Source of the DNA: JABMQB01 sp964575025
Lineage (GTDB): Bacteria; Bacteroidota; Bacteroidia; Bacteroidales; Prolixibacteraceae
Length of the DNA stretch: 64,000 bases
Assembly: GCA_964575025.1 (NCBI GenBank)
Contig: CAZNPV010000012.1
Location: forward strand, 1 to 64,000
Reading direction: 5' to 3'
Within the stretch, counting starts at the first letter, position 1. Every line of letters starts with the position of its first letter. Made by a program: the position numbers and the translations under genes. Below the pieces are notes generated by a model. The model made no database searches and was not told the origin of the DNA. It saw only the letters and a list, made by a program, of their open reading frames with translations. This document shows positions 23,939 through 31,352 of this stretch, in pieces.

Positions 23939-25477
23939 ATGACAAACATAAAAAAGGGAATTTTGATAATCCTCGACGGATGGGGAATCGGGGATGGTTC
24001 AGAAAGAGATATTGTATCCACAGCGCCCACGCCGTTCATGGATTCGCTGATGGAAAATTACCCGCATTCACAACTCCTGGCTTCGGGCGAAAACGTAGGC
24101 CTTCCCGACGGGCAAATGGGAAACTCGGAAGTGGGGCACCTGAACATCGGTGCAGGACGCATCCTGTACCAGGATATGGTCAAAATCACCAAAGCCATCC
24201 GCGATAAATCATTGTGGAAAAACCCACAGATTATTAAAGCCTGCTCGTATGCAAAGGAAAACAACAAGAAAGTCCACCTTATTGGCCTGATCGGCCCCGG
24301 TGGGGTCCATGCCTTAAGCTCGCACTTGGTGGCCCTTTGCCAGATTGCCACCGACAGGGGCCTCGACCGGGTGTATATCCATGGGCTGACTGATGGCCGC
24401 GATACCGACCCCCGGTCGGGATACGGTTTTATTGAAGATGATCTGAAGGCACTTGAAGGCACAAATGCCGAATTTGCATCGTTAATAGGACGGTATTACG
24501 GCATGGACCGTGATAAAAACTGGAACCGGATAAAACTTGCCTATGACCTGTACACAAAGGGAGAAGGAGAAAAAACAACCGACATCCTGGCTTCGGTGAA
24601 AGCATCGTATAACGCAGGTGTTACCGATGAATTTCTGAAACCCATTGTAATGGTTGACGACGATGGTGAACCTGTCGGGCTCATCGAAGAAGGCGATGTG
24701 GTGATCTGCTTCAATTTCCGTACAGACAGGCTGCGCCAGACCACCATTGCCTTTACACAGGAAGACCTGCCCGATTTCGGAATGAAAACCATGGACCTTC
24801 AGTGGTATACCATGACCAATTACAATGCGAACTTCAAAGGAATAAACGTAATTTTCGACAAGGAAAATGTGATAAACACAATGGGCGAAATCGTTTCGAA
24901 GGCAGGATTAAAACAGATCCGCATTGCTGAGACGGAAAAATATGCCCATGTCACGTTCTTTTTCAGTGGAGGCCGCGAGAAAGAATTTGAAGGGGAATCC
25001 CGCATCCTGATCCAGTCACCCCGGGTTCCAACTTACGACCTTCAACCCGAAATGTCAGCTCCCGAAGTAAAAGATGCCATTGTTCCCAAATTAAAAAACA
25101 AGGAAGCTGATTTTATATGCCTCAATTTTGCCAATGGGGATATGGTAGGACACACAGGCGTTTATGATGCCATATACAAAGCCGTAACTACGGTAGATTA
25201 CTGTGCCGGAGAAGTTGTGAAAGCCGCCTGTGAAAGCGGGTATGAAGTGCTGATTATCGCGGACCACGGAAATGCCGACAATGCGGTTAATCCGGATGGT
25301 ACGCCCAATACAGCCCATTCCCTGAATCCTGTTCCCTGCATTTATGTGGGCGAAAACAAAAATGCAAAAATGGAAAATGGGATCCTGGCGGATGTAGCCC
25401 CAACGCTCTTATCTCTTATGGGGCTCGAAATTCCTATAGAGATGACCGGGAAGGTGCTTGTTCATAAAAACAATTAA
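23939..25477 (+). CDS. gpmI: 2,3-bisphosphoglycerate-independent phosphoglycerate mutase
   Basis: A 512-residue Mn-dependent glycolytic enzyme that interconverts 3- and 2-phosphoglycerate. The N-terminus LIILDGWGIGD carries the first metal Asp. The phosphoserine nucleophile is in GNSEVGHLNIGAGR. HGLTDGRDTDPRSG and CFNFRTDRLRQ are substrate-site motifs. FANGDMVGHTG and IIADHGNAD carry the remaining metal ligands. The ATG at 23939 gives the standard N-terminus; a TTG seven codons upstream is in frame but less likely. Monocistronic with its own promoter box; the next gene begins about 130 bases later. Confidence 0.96.
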   Translation: MTNIKKGILIILDGWGIGDGSERDIVSTAPTPFMDSLMENYPHSQLLASGENVGLPDGQMGNSEVGHLNIGAGRILYQDMVKITKAIRDKSLWKNPQIIKACSYAKENNKKVHLIGLIGPGGVHALSSHLVALCQIATDRGLDRVYIHGLTDGRDTDPRSGYGFIEDDLKALEGTNAEFASLIGRYYGMDRDKNWNRIKLAYDLYTKGEGEKTTDILASVKASYNAGVTDEFLKPIVMVDDDGEPVGLIEEGDVVICFNFRTDRLRQTTIAFTQEDLPDFGMKTMDLQWYTMTNYNANFKGINVIFDKENVINTMGEIVSKAGLKQIRIAETEKYAHVTFFFSGGREKEFEGESRILIQSPRVPTYDLQPEMSAPEVKDAIVPKLKNKEADFICLNFANGDMVGHTGVYDAIYKAVTTVDYCAGEVVKAACESGYEVLIIADHGNADNAVNPDGTPNTAHSLNPVPCIYVGENKNAKMENGILADVAPTLLSLMGLEIPIEMTGKVLVHKNN

Positions 25478-25610
25478 TCACCCGGAAGTATAACCCATTT
25501 ATTAAGGAACAAGGGGCAATACCAGCAACCTGTCATCCTGAAAGTTCACCGGATTTTTCCGGTATAAAGAGATAATGACATCTAAGAGTCATTGGCAGAA
25601 TTGTCGAAAG

Positions 25611-26192
25611 ATGCTTGAAATCGGTCGTACCATCATAACCCTTGATCTGATTAAGGAATTTTTTTGCTGTGATTTGTCACAGTGTAAAGGAGCATGTTGC
25701 ATGGAAGGGGATTCAGGTGCCCCCCTGACAAAAAAAGAGGCTGCCATTCTTACCAGGATCTATCCTTTAATAAGCGAAACCCTTCCATCCGGACACAATG
25801 AAATCATTAGAAAATACGGGGCGTATCATGTCGATAACGATGGAGACCTTGTTACCTCCCTGGTTGGAAACAAAGAGTGTGTTTTCGCATTCCGTGATGA
25901 GAACGGCATCCTGAAATGTAGTTTAGAAAAAGCATTCCTGGAAGGAAAAACCAATTTCAGGAAACCCATAAGCTGCCATCTGTTTCCGGTCCGGATTACA
26001 GAATACAAACGATTTGATGCGGTAAATTATGAGCAATTGCCTGTGTGCAAACCAGGCAGAATATGTGGAGAAACTAAAAAAATTCCTTTATACCGGTTTC
26101 TGAAAGAACCTTTAATCAGAAAATACGGAGAGCCATGGTATCAAAAGCTGGAACTAGCTGCCCGCCATCTTACGAAAGAAGCAGGCATTTAG
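25611..26192 (+). CDS. DUF3109 family cysteine-rich protein
   Basis: About 193 residues from the ATG at 25611 (MLEIGRTIITLDLIKEFF...), the usual start for homologues; the frame is open 12 codons further upstream. It has a conserved cysteine set: FCCDLSQCKGACC near the N-terminus, KECVF, LKCSLE, ISCHLFP and LPVCKPGRICG. This pattern is typical of DUF3109/YkgJ-like proteins, which probably bind zinc or an iron-sulfur cluster. The function is not established. Its stop codon overlaps the stop codon of the convergent manC-type gene by two to four bases (26189-26192), an unusually tight convergent arrangement with no terminator visible between them. Confidence 0.85.
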   Translation: MLEIGRTIITLDLIKEFFCCDLSQCKGACCMEGDSGAPLTKKEAAILTRIYPLISETLPSGHNEIIRKYGAYHVDNDGDLVTSLVGNKECVFAFRDENGILKCSLEKAFLEGKTNFRKPISCHLFPVRITEYKRFDAVNYEQLPVCKPGRICGETKKIPLYRFLKEPLIRKYGEPWYQKLELAARHLTKEAGI

Positions 26193-27277
26193 ACAAAGTC
26201 ATTCCCCTTTTTCATCTTCACATCCAACACGAATTGTCTGATCTGCTGTTCATCTTCCTTCCTGCATACCAGGATGGTGTTGTTTGACTCCACAACGATA
26301 TACCCATCCAGTCCCTGTAAAACAACGGTTTTATCCTGAGGCATGTTCACAATGCAGTTTTTAGTTTCGTATGAAAACAGGTTGTCGCCAATTATTACAT
26401 TTCCGTTTTCATCTTTTTCTTTGTTTTCATACAATGAACCCCAGGTTCCCAGGTCACTCCAGCCAAAATCAGCAGTCAGGACAAATACATTACCGGCTTT
26501 TTCCATGATTCCGTAGTCAATGGAAATTCCCTTGCATTCTGAATATATTTTATTGATAAAAGCCGTTTCATCTGCTGTATTGTAAAGATTTAATCCTTTC
26601 GCAAAAAGGGTTGATAATTCATTCAGATGGGTTTTAAAGGCATCAAGAATGGAAGACAGTGACCATATAAAGATTCCTGAATTCCAGAAAAACTCACCAC
26701 TTTCAAGAAATAAGGCAGCCATCTTCAAGTCGGGTTTTTCTGTAAATGTTTTTACATCAAACAGGTTTGTAAGTTTTTTGAAACGCTTGTTTTTGTTCAC
26801 CTGAATATATCCGTACCCCGTTTCAGGGCGGCTTGGTTTAATCCCCAGGGTCAAGAGGGCATTGTTCTCAGAAACAAAATCGAGTCCGTTATTAATCTGT
26901 TTTATAAACTCATCTTCCTTTAGAATAATATGGTCTGAGGGAGCAACAATAATACGGGCCTCCAGATTAACGGTTTTAATTTTGTAACTGGCATAGGCTA
27001 TACAGGGAGCTGTATTCCTTCTTAAAGGTTCAAGCAAAACCTGATCCGGTTGCAGTTGAGGCAACTGAGAAAGTACGAGGTCTTTGTATATTACACTGGT
27101 AACCACATAAAAATTGCGATCCGGGACGATTTTCGAAAACCGGTCATAAGTTTGTTGAATAAAGGTCCTTCCTACACCAAGAATATCGAGAAACTGTTTG
27201 GGTTTATCTGTACGGCTCAGGGGCCAGAAACGGCTGCCAATTCCTCCAGCCATAATGACACAATACGTATTTTCCAT
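26189..27277 (-). CDS. Mannose-1-phosphate guanylyltransferase
   Basis: A 362-residue nucleotidyltransferase making GDP-mannose from GTP and mannose-1-phosphate for glycan synthesis. The N-terminal signature is MAGGIGSRFWPLSRTDKPKQFLDIL with the activator lysine. VAPSDHII holds the metal Asp, and TFTEKPD and FFWNSGIFIWS are sugar-binding motifs. It lacks the C-terminal phosphomannose isomerase domain of bifunctional ManC/AlgA, which fits the short monofunctional type. A good -7 box lies 26 bases upstream. It is an isolated gene here; no other GDP-sugar genes are adjacent. Confidence 0.93.
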   Translation of the reverse strand: MENTYCVIMAGGIGSRFWPLSRTDKPKQFLDILGVGRTFIQQTYDRFSKIVPDRNFYVVTSVIYKDLVLSQLPQLQPDQVLLEPLRRNTAPCIAYASYKIKTVNLEARIIVAPSDHIILKEDEFIKQINNGLDFVSENNALLTLGIKPSRPETGYGYIQVNKNKRFKKLTNLFDVKTFTEKPDLKMAALFLESGEFFWNSGIFIWSLSSILDAFKTHLNELSTLFAKGLNLYNTADETAFINKIYSECKGISIDYGIMEKAGNVFVLTADFGWSDLGTWGSLYENKEKDENGNVIIGDNLFSYETKNCIVNMPQDKTVVLQGLDGYIVVESNNTILVCRKEDEQQIRQFVLDVKMKKGNDFV

Positions 27278-27302
27278 GATTACAGGGTTTGGTCTTCTTT
27301 CT

Positions 27303-27310
27303 CAAATATA
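27303..27310 (-). promoter_or_regulatory. -7 promoter box of the mannose-1-phosphate guanylyltransferase gene
   Basis: The minus strand reads TATATTTG, an exact TAnnTTTG match, ending 26 bases upstream of the start codon at 27277. Confidence 0.5.
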
Positions 27311-27532
27311 GGTAAATTTGGCCAATAAACATGAAGCATGTCCAGCATTCCAAACGGTTTTAATTTCTTATTCGTATTAAAAAACAAACAAATAATGCTT
27401 TACATTATATGGACCCTGTTCATTAAGCCGTTCTTTCATAAACAGAGGAACGATTAAGGAAGTCAACTTACAAACAGATAGCTGATTTTTTTATGCATGA
27501 ATATTATTGTAATTTTACATTAAAAACCAGGA

Positions 27533-28273
27533 ATGAAGTTTTTTTTCCATGTAGGACGTTATTTTAATATGCTTCACAGGGTTTTTGGGAGACCTGAGAG
27601 GCTCCGGATATATATCAGGCAGCTGTTTCATGAAATTGACGGCCTGGGAGTAAATTCGGTAGGAATTGTGGTTATTATTTCGCTCTTTATAGGAGGAATT
27701 ATGACCATACAGTTTGCCTATAGCATGTCGAATCCCATTTATCCAACAACCCTGGTAGGATTGGGAACAAGAGATACCTTAATTCTTGAATTCTCATCCA
27801 CGATGCTGGCTTTAATCATGGCAGGGAAGATCGGTTCCAACATTACTTCCGAGATAGGAAGCATGAAAGTAACTGAGCAAATTGATTCACTGGAAGTTAT
27901 GGGAGTCAATTCAGCCAGTTATCTTATTCTTCCCAAGATCATTGCAGTTGTATTCATTTTTCCGTTCTTATTTATCTTAAGTGTTTTCTGCGGACTTCTC
28001 GGAGGTTTGTTTACAGGCCCCCTGGTAGGTGTAATCTCTGTAACGAATTATCTGGAAGGCATTCAGTATCTTTTTGAGCCCTATTACGTAACCTTCTCAC
28101 TGATTAAATCGTTGTTTTTTGGATTCCTGGTTGCCTCTGTTCCAGCCTATTTTGGCTATTATGTTCAGGGAGGAGCACTTGAAGTTGGCAAAGCCAGTAC
28201 CAAAGCAGTTGTGAATACCAACATACTGATTCTTTTATTCGACCTTATTCTAACCCGTTTACTATTAACATGA
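27533..28273 (+). CDS. mlaE: MlaE-type ABC transporter permease
   Basis: A 246-residue permease of the MlaE/YrbE family, part of lipid-transport ABC systems that maintain outer-membrane asymmetry. It shows several membrane helices and the family core IGSNITSEIGSMKVTEQIDSLEVMGVNSASYLILPKIIAVVFIFP, followed by the C-terminal FGYYVQGGALEVGKASTKAVV. The first residues form an amphipathic interfacial helix (RVFGRPERLRIYIRQLFHEID). It overlaps the ATPase gene by four bases (ATGA), and the two form a transporter core. The MCE-domain substrate-binding subunit (MlaD) is not in the window. A one-mismatch -7 box, TATTATTG, is at 27502-27509. Confidence 0.93.
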   Translation: MKFFFHVGRYFNMLHRVFGRPERLRIYIRQLFHEIDGLGVNSVGIVVIISLFIGGIMTIQFAYSMSNPIYPTTLVGLGTRDTLILEFSSTMLALIMAGKIGSNITSEIGSMKVTEQIDSLEVMGVNSASYLILPKIIAVVFIFPFLFILSVFCGLLGGLFTGPLVGVISVTNYLEGIQYLFEPYYVTFSLIKSLFFGFLVASVPAYFGYYVQGGALEVGKASTKAVVNTNILILLFDLILTRLLLT

Positions 28274-29025
28274 TCGAAATCAGGAACATCATAAAATCAT
28301 TTGACGGAATCCAGGTCCTGGACAATATTTCTGCACGTTTTGAAGAAGGGCAGACAAATCTGATTATCGGTCAGAGCGGTTCGGGAAAAACGGTATTGCT
28401 GAAATGCATTCTGGGCCTGCATGAGGTCGACTCAGGGAACGTGATGTATGACGACCGGGACCTTACCCGGATGAATGAAAAAACCAGAAAAAGTCTCCGC
28501 CAGGAAATCGGCATGGTCTTTCAGGGAGGAGCCCTTTTTGATAGCCTGACTGTGGAGGAAAATGTACGTTTCCCCCTGGATATGTTTACCTATCAGTCCT
28601 CCAAAGAAAAACAACATCGCGTGGATTTCTGTCTGGATCATGTGAATATCAAAGGAGCGCACCAATTACATCCCTCAGAAATCAGTGGGGGAATGCAAAA
28701 AAGGGTAGCTATTGCACGGGCAATCGTCCTCAATCCCAAATACCTCTTCTGCGATGAACCCACCTCCGGCCTTGATCCGGAAACGGCAACCCGCATTGAT
28801 ACACTAATACAGGAAATTACCCGGGAATTTAAAATCACAACCCTGATCAATACCCATGATTTAAACTCGGTTATGGAAATCGGAGAATTGGTACTTTTTA
28901 TCAGTGAGGGCAAAAAATGCTGGGAAGGTTCCAAAGAAGATCTTCTGACTTCCCCAAATGCTGAACTTAACAAATTCATCTTTGCCAATAAACTATATGC
29001 TCATTTCAGGGGAAAAACTTCCTGA
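28270..29025 (+). CDS. mlaF: MlaF-type ABC transporter ATP-binding protein
   Basis: A 251-residue ATPase. Walker A is IGQSGSGKTVLL (residues ~36-47), the signature is EISGGMQKRVAIARA, Walker B is YLFCDEPTSGLDP, and the switch histidine is in NTHDLNSV. These sequences match the MlaF subgroup (phospholipid transport) rather than drug exporters. Together with the overlapping mlaE it would form the inner-membrane engine. The gene ends two bases before the stop codon of the convergent DAHP synthase gene, with no visible terminator between them. Confidence 0.93.
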   Translation: MIEIRNIIKSFDGIQVLDNISARFEEGQTNLIIGQSGSGKTVLLKCILGLHEVDSGNVMYDDRDLTRMNEKTRKSLRQEIGMVFQGGALFDSLTVEENVRFPLDMFTYQSSKEKQHRVDFCLDHVNIKGAHQLHPSEISGGMQKRVAIARAIVLNPKYLFCDEPTSGLDPETATRIDTLIQEITREFKITTLINTHDLNSVMEIGELVLFISEGKKCWEGSKEDLLTSPNAELNKFIFANKLYAHFRGKTS

Positions 29026-29027
29026 GA

Positions 29028-30116
29028 TCATTCATCCATTATCTCGGTTTGTATTCTTACTGAATCTTCATGAATAAACTGGAACAGGTTTTTAGTAAAT
29101 GCCTCATTCAGATTCATCTCCCGTCCCAGTTTCACCCGGTCGTTTATAAGCTGAGTCCACCGGCTAATTTGCAGGGCTGTAACATTATTCTCTTTTTTAT
29201 ATTTGCCGATTTCCCTGACTATTTGGGTTCTTGAAGAGAGAACTTCGATCAGTTCTTTATCCAACGTATCAATACGTGAACGAAGGAGATCAAGCTGGTT
29301 ATCAAATTGTTGATTGTCAATATTTTCATGCCGGATCACTAATCTATCCAATAAGGAATGCAACCCGGCCGGGGTCAGTTGCTGGTCTTTATCGCTTAAT
29401 GCACGGGAAGGATCGATATGAGATTCAATCATTAATCCTTCCATTCCCATATCAAATGCTTTCTGCGCAATTTCCAACAGGTATTCCCGTTTTCCGGCGA
29501 TATGACTGGGATCACACAGGATCGGCAACTGAGGGAAAAGTCTTTTTAATTCAATCACGGTTTTCCAGTTTGGGTAATTTCGGTAAGGGGTTTCGCTGAA
29601 GGGGGTAAATCCGCGATGAATGGCTACCAAATTTTTTATTCCGGCCTGGTTTACCCTTTCCAGCGCACCTACCCAGAGCTGAATATCAGGATTGACAGGA
29701 TTTTTTATCATCACCACTGAATCGGTTCCTTTCAAGACATCTGCAATTTCCTGCACCACAAAGGGGCTGGCTGTTGACCGTGCCCCGATCCATAAAACAT
29801 CCAGACCGGCTTTCAGGGCTTCTTCCGTATGGTGGGCATTAGCCACCTCCGTTCCAACCAGTAATCCGGTTTCCTCTTTAACCTTTTTCAGCCATTGAAG
29901 ACCAATGGAACCAACTCCTTCAAAGGAACCGGGACGGGTTCGTGGTTTCCAGACTCCCCCCCGGAAAATAAAAATCCGCGGATCGGCAGCTATACATTTT
30001 GCCGTTTTCATCACCTGCTCTTCCGATTCAACACTGCAGGGACCTGCAAATATCAAGGGGTTATTTATTTGCGGAAGCCATTCCCTGATCGGATTTATTG
30101 TTAATTGTGCTACCAT
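29028..30116 (-). CDS. Bifunctional DAHP synthase/chorismate mutase
   Basis: A 362-residue fusion. Residues ~1-260 form a type I beta DAHP synthase (FAGPCSVESEEQ, RGGVWKPRTRPGSFEG, WIGARSTASP, VIHR-type AIHRGFTPF, CDPSHIAGKREY), which makes 3-deoxy-D-arabino-heptulosonate-7-phosphate from PEP and erythrose-4-phosphate. Residues ~270-362 form an AroQ chorismate mutase (LLRSRIDTLDKELIEVLSSRTQIVREIGKYKKEN). The protein therefore covers the first step and the chorismate-to-prephenate step. It follows tyrA by three bases in the same operon, and TyrA uses its prephenate. The operon is preceded by an attenuator with an aromatic-rich leader peptide, so the enzyme should be made mainly when Phe/Tyr (and perhaps Trp) are scarce. 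Confidence 0.93.
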   Translation of the reverse strand: MVAQLTINPIREWLPQINNPLIFAGPCSVESEEQVMKTAKCIAADPRIFIFRGGVWKPRTRPGSFEGVGSIGLQWLKKVKEETGLLVGTEVANAHHTEEALKAGLDVLWIGARSTASPFVVQEIADVLKGTDSVVMIKNPVNPDIQLWVGALERVNQAGIKNLVAIHRGFTPFSETPYRNYPNWKTVIELKRLFPQLPILCDPSHIAGKREYLLEIAQKAFDMGMEGLMIESHIDPSRALSDKDQQLTPAGLHSLLDRLVIRHENIDNQQFDNQLDLLRSRIDTLDKELIEVLSSRTQIVREIGKYKKENNVTALQISRWTQLINDRVKLGREMNLNEAFTKNLFQFIHEDSVRIQTEIMDE

Positions 30117-30119
30117 TTG

Positions 30120-31016
30120 TTATTTTGTGTATAATTTAAAATTTGTCTCCTTATTTCTGATCAACGAGTGATTTTCTCCATCCAGCACGTTCCGGATCCT
30201 GTTGGCGCTGTTGATCAGACTCATCAGTTTTTCATCTTCCTCATTTTTGATGCTTTCCTTTAACTCCGTTAAGTGTTTAATATAAACATCCAATGCCTCA
30301 ACCACGTACTTCCTGTTTTGTTGAAAAATGGGAACCCACATGTCCGGGGAACTTTTTGCCAACCGGACCGTTGATCTGAAACCTCCACTGGCCAGGTCAA
30401 ATATTATGTTACGGTCTTCTTTTGCTAAAACAGCATTTGCCAGTGCATACGCTGCAGCGTGAGGTAGATGGGATACAAAGGCGGTACTATGATCCTGTTC
30501 ATCCGATGTCATATAGGCAATATCCATCCCTACAAGATGCATCATTTTCTCTACCAAAGCCAGATGTTGAGGTCCGCTTTTTTCGCAGTCACACATAATG
30601 CAGATCTTCCCCCGGAACAATCCTTCCATAGCTGCCAGGGGTCCTGAATCTTCCGTACCCGACATGGGATGTGCAGGGACATAATTCTTCCTCCGGGGGT
30701 GATCTCTAACTGTTTCGGCAATCTCTCTTTTTGAAGATCCTACATCCGTTACCGTTGTTTGCCCCTGGATAAGGTCCAGAACAAGAGGCAACAACGTTAC
30801 TATTTTATCCACAGGAACAGCAATGATAACCAGATCCGTATTCGATAATGCCGCTTCCAGTCCTTCCACATAATCTACTAAACCCATGCGAAGTGCTTCC
30901 TCTGCATTCTTTTTATTAATCTCTACTCCGGTTATTCTTTCGGCAAACTTGTGTTTTTTTAAATCCAGGGCAATGGAACCACCTATTAACCCTAATCCAA
31001 TTACGGTAACCTTCAT
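30120..31016 (-). CDS. tyrA: Prephenate dehydrogenase
   Basis: A 298-residue TyrA dehydrogenase that oxidises prephenate to 4-hydroxyphenylpyruvate for tyrosine. The Rossmann loop is VIGLGLIGGSIALDLK at the N-terminus. VTDVGSSKREI, PAHPMSGTEDSGPLAA and the helical C-terminal domain with VSHLPHAAAYALA carry the substrate- and catalysis-related residues. No ACT domain follows, so feedback control may rely on the attenuator or on other enzymes. First structural gene of the attenuated operon; the DAHP synthase/chorismate mutase gene starts three bases after its stop. The coding start lies 44 bases downstream of the attenuator terminator. Confidence 0.93.
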   Translation of the reverse strand: MKVTVIGLGLIGGSIALDLKKHKFAERITGVEINKKNAEEALRMGLVDYVEGLEAALSNTDLVIIAVPVDKIVTLLPLVLDLIQGQTTVTDVGSSKREIAETVRDHPRRKNYVPAHPMSGTEDSGPLAAMEGLFRGKICIMCDCEKSGPQHLALVEKMMHLVGMDIAYMTSDEQDHSTAFVSHLPHAAAYALANAVLAKEDRNIIFDLASGGFRSTVRLAKSSPDMWVPIFQQNRKYVVEALDVYIKHLTELKESIKNEEDEKLMSLINSANRIRNVLDGENHSLIRNKETNFKLYTK

Positions 31017-31059
31017 ATCTTTACAATTTTTGTCGGTCTCTTTGGTACCTTCCAGTCAT

Positions 31060-31089
31060 AAAAAAAAGGCCTTTTACCGGGCCTTTTTT
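31060..31089 (-). terminator. Attenuator terminator of the tyrA operon
   Basis: On the minus strand AAAAAAGGCC (31089-31080) pairs with GGCCTTTTTT (31071-31062) around an 8-base loop, and a run of eight T ends the structure. It lies between the leader peptide and tyrA, where an attenuator needs it. The competing antiterminator uses 31076-31082, part of its 5' arm and loop. Confidence 0.8.
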
Positions 31090-31119
31090 ATATAAGATTA
31101 TATAGACGTATTACCCGAT
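31076..31119 (-). promoter_or_regulatory. Predicted antiterminator of the tyrA attenuator
   Basis: On the minus strand AUCGGGU (31119-31113; leader codons 21-22 and the first base of the stop) can pair with GCCCGGU (31082-31076) over seven pairs, including two G-U. Between the arms an AU hairpin (TATATA 31104-31099 with TATATA 31094-31089) brings them together. This pairing would disrupt the terminator stem. A ribosome that reaches the leader stop would cover the first arm; one stalled in codons 8-14 would leave it free. Confidence 0.6.
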
Positions 31120-31179
31120 CTTTTTTTGAAAACCGAAATAGTAATACCAGAAATAATACCGATTGAAAAACCCTTTCAT
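31111..31179 (-). CDS. Aromatic-rich attenuator leader peptide of the tyrA operon
   Basis: A 22-codon open frame with an ATG start and TAA stop. Eleven of its 22 residues are aromatic: five Phe, five Tyr and one Trp. Residues 8-15 are YYFWYYYF, and Phe also occurs at 4, 5 and 17. Chance would rarely give this in a short leader directly upstream of aromatic biosynthesis genes. It is followed by an intrinsic terminator and a competing antiterminator pairing that begins at codon 21, as in the Phe and Trp leader peptides of enteric bacteria. A -7 box (31261-31268) lies about 80 bases upstream. The predicted role is to sense charged tRNA-Phe and tRNA-Tyr through ribosome stalling. The peptide itself probably has no further function. 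Confidence 0.82.
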   Translation of the reverse strand: MKGFFNRYYFWYYYFGFQKKIG

Positions 31180-31260
31180 ACAACTAACGATTTAATAAAA
31201 ACCATTTCCCTTTGGATCCGGTCTGAAACGAAAGCACATCCCGTTTCGTTTTATCTGACA

Positions 31261-31268
31261 CAAATATA
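31261..31268 (-). promoter_or_regulatory. -7 promoter box of the attenuated tyrA operon
   Basis: The minus strand reads TATATTTG, an exact TAnnTTTG match. Transcription would start near 31254, giving a leader of about 75 bases before the aromatic peptide and about 238 before tyrA. Confidence 0.5.
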
Positions 31269-31352
31269 GAGATATATTTTAATAATATACCTTTCGATGG
31301 ATATAAAATCCCCTACAGGAAGAATGGAGATTTAATTCCTGTTAAGATGCAA

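Noticed and set aside
25549..25564. ACCGG/CCGGT hairpin upstream of the DUF3109 gene
   Set aside because: Short stem without a T tract and not in a known terminator position; too weak to call.
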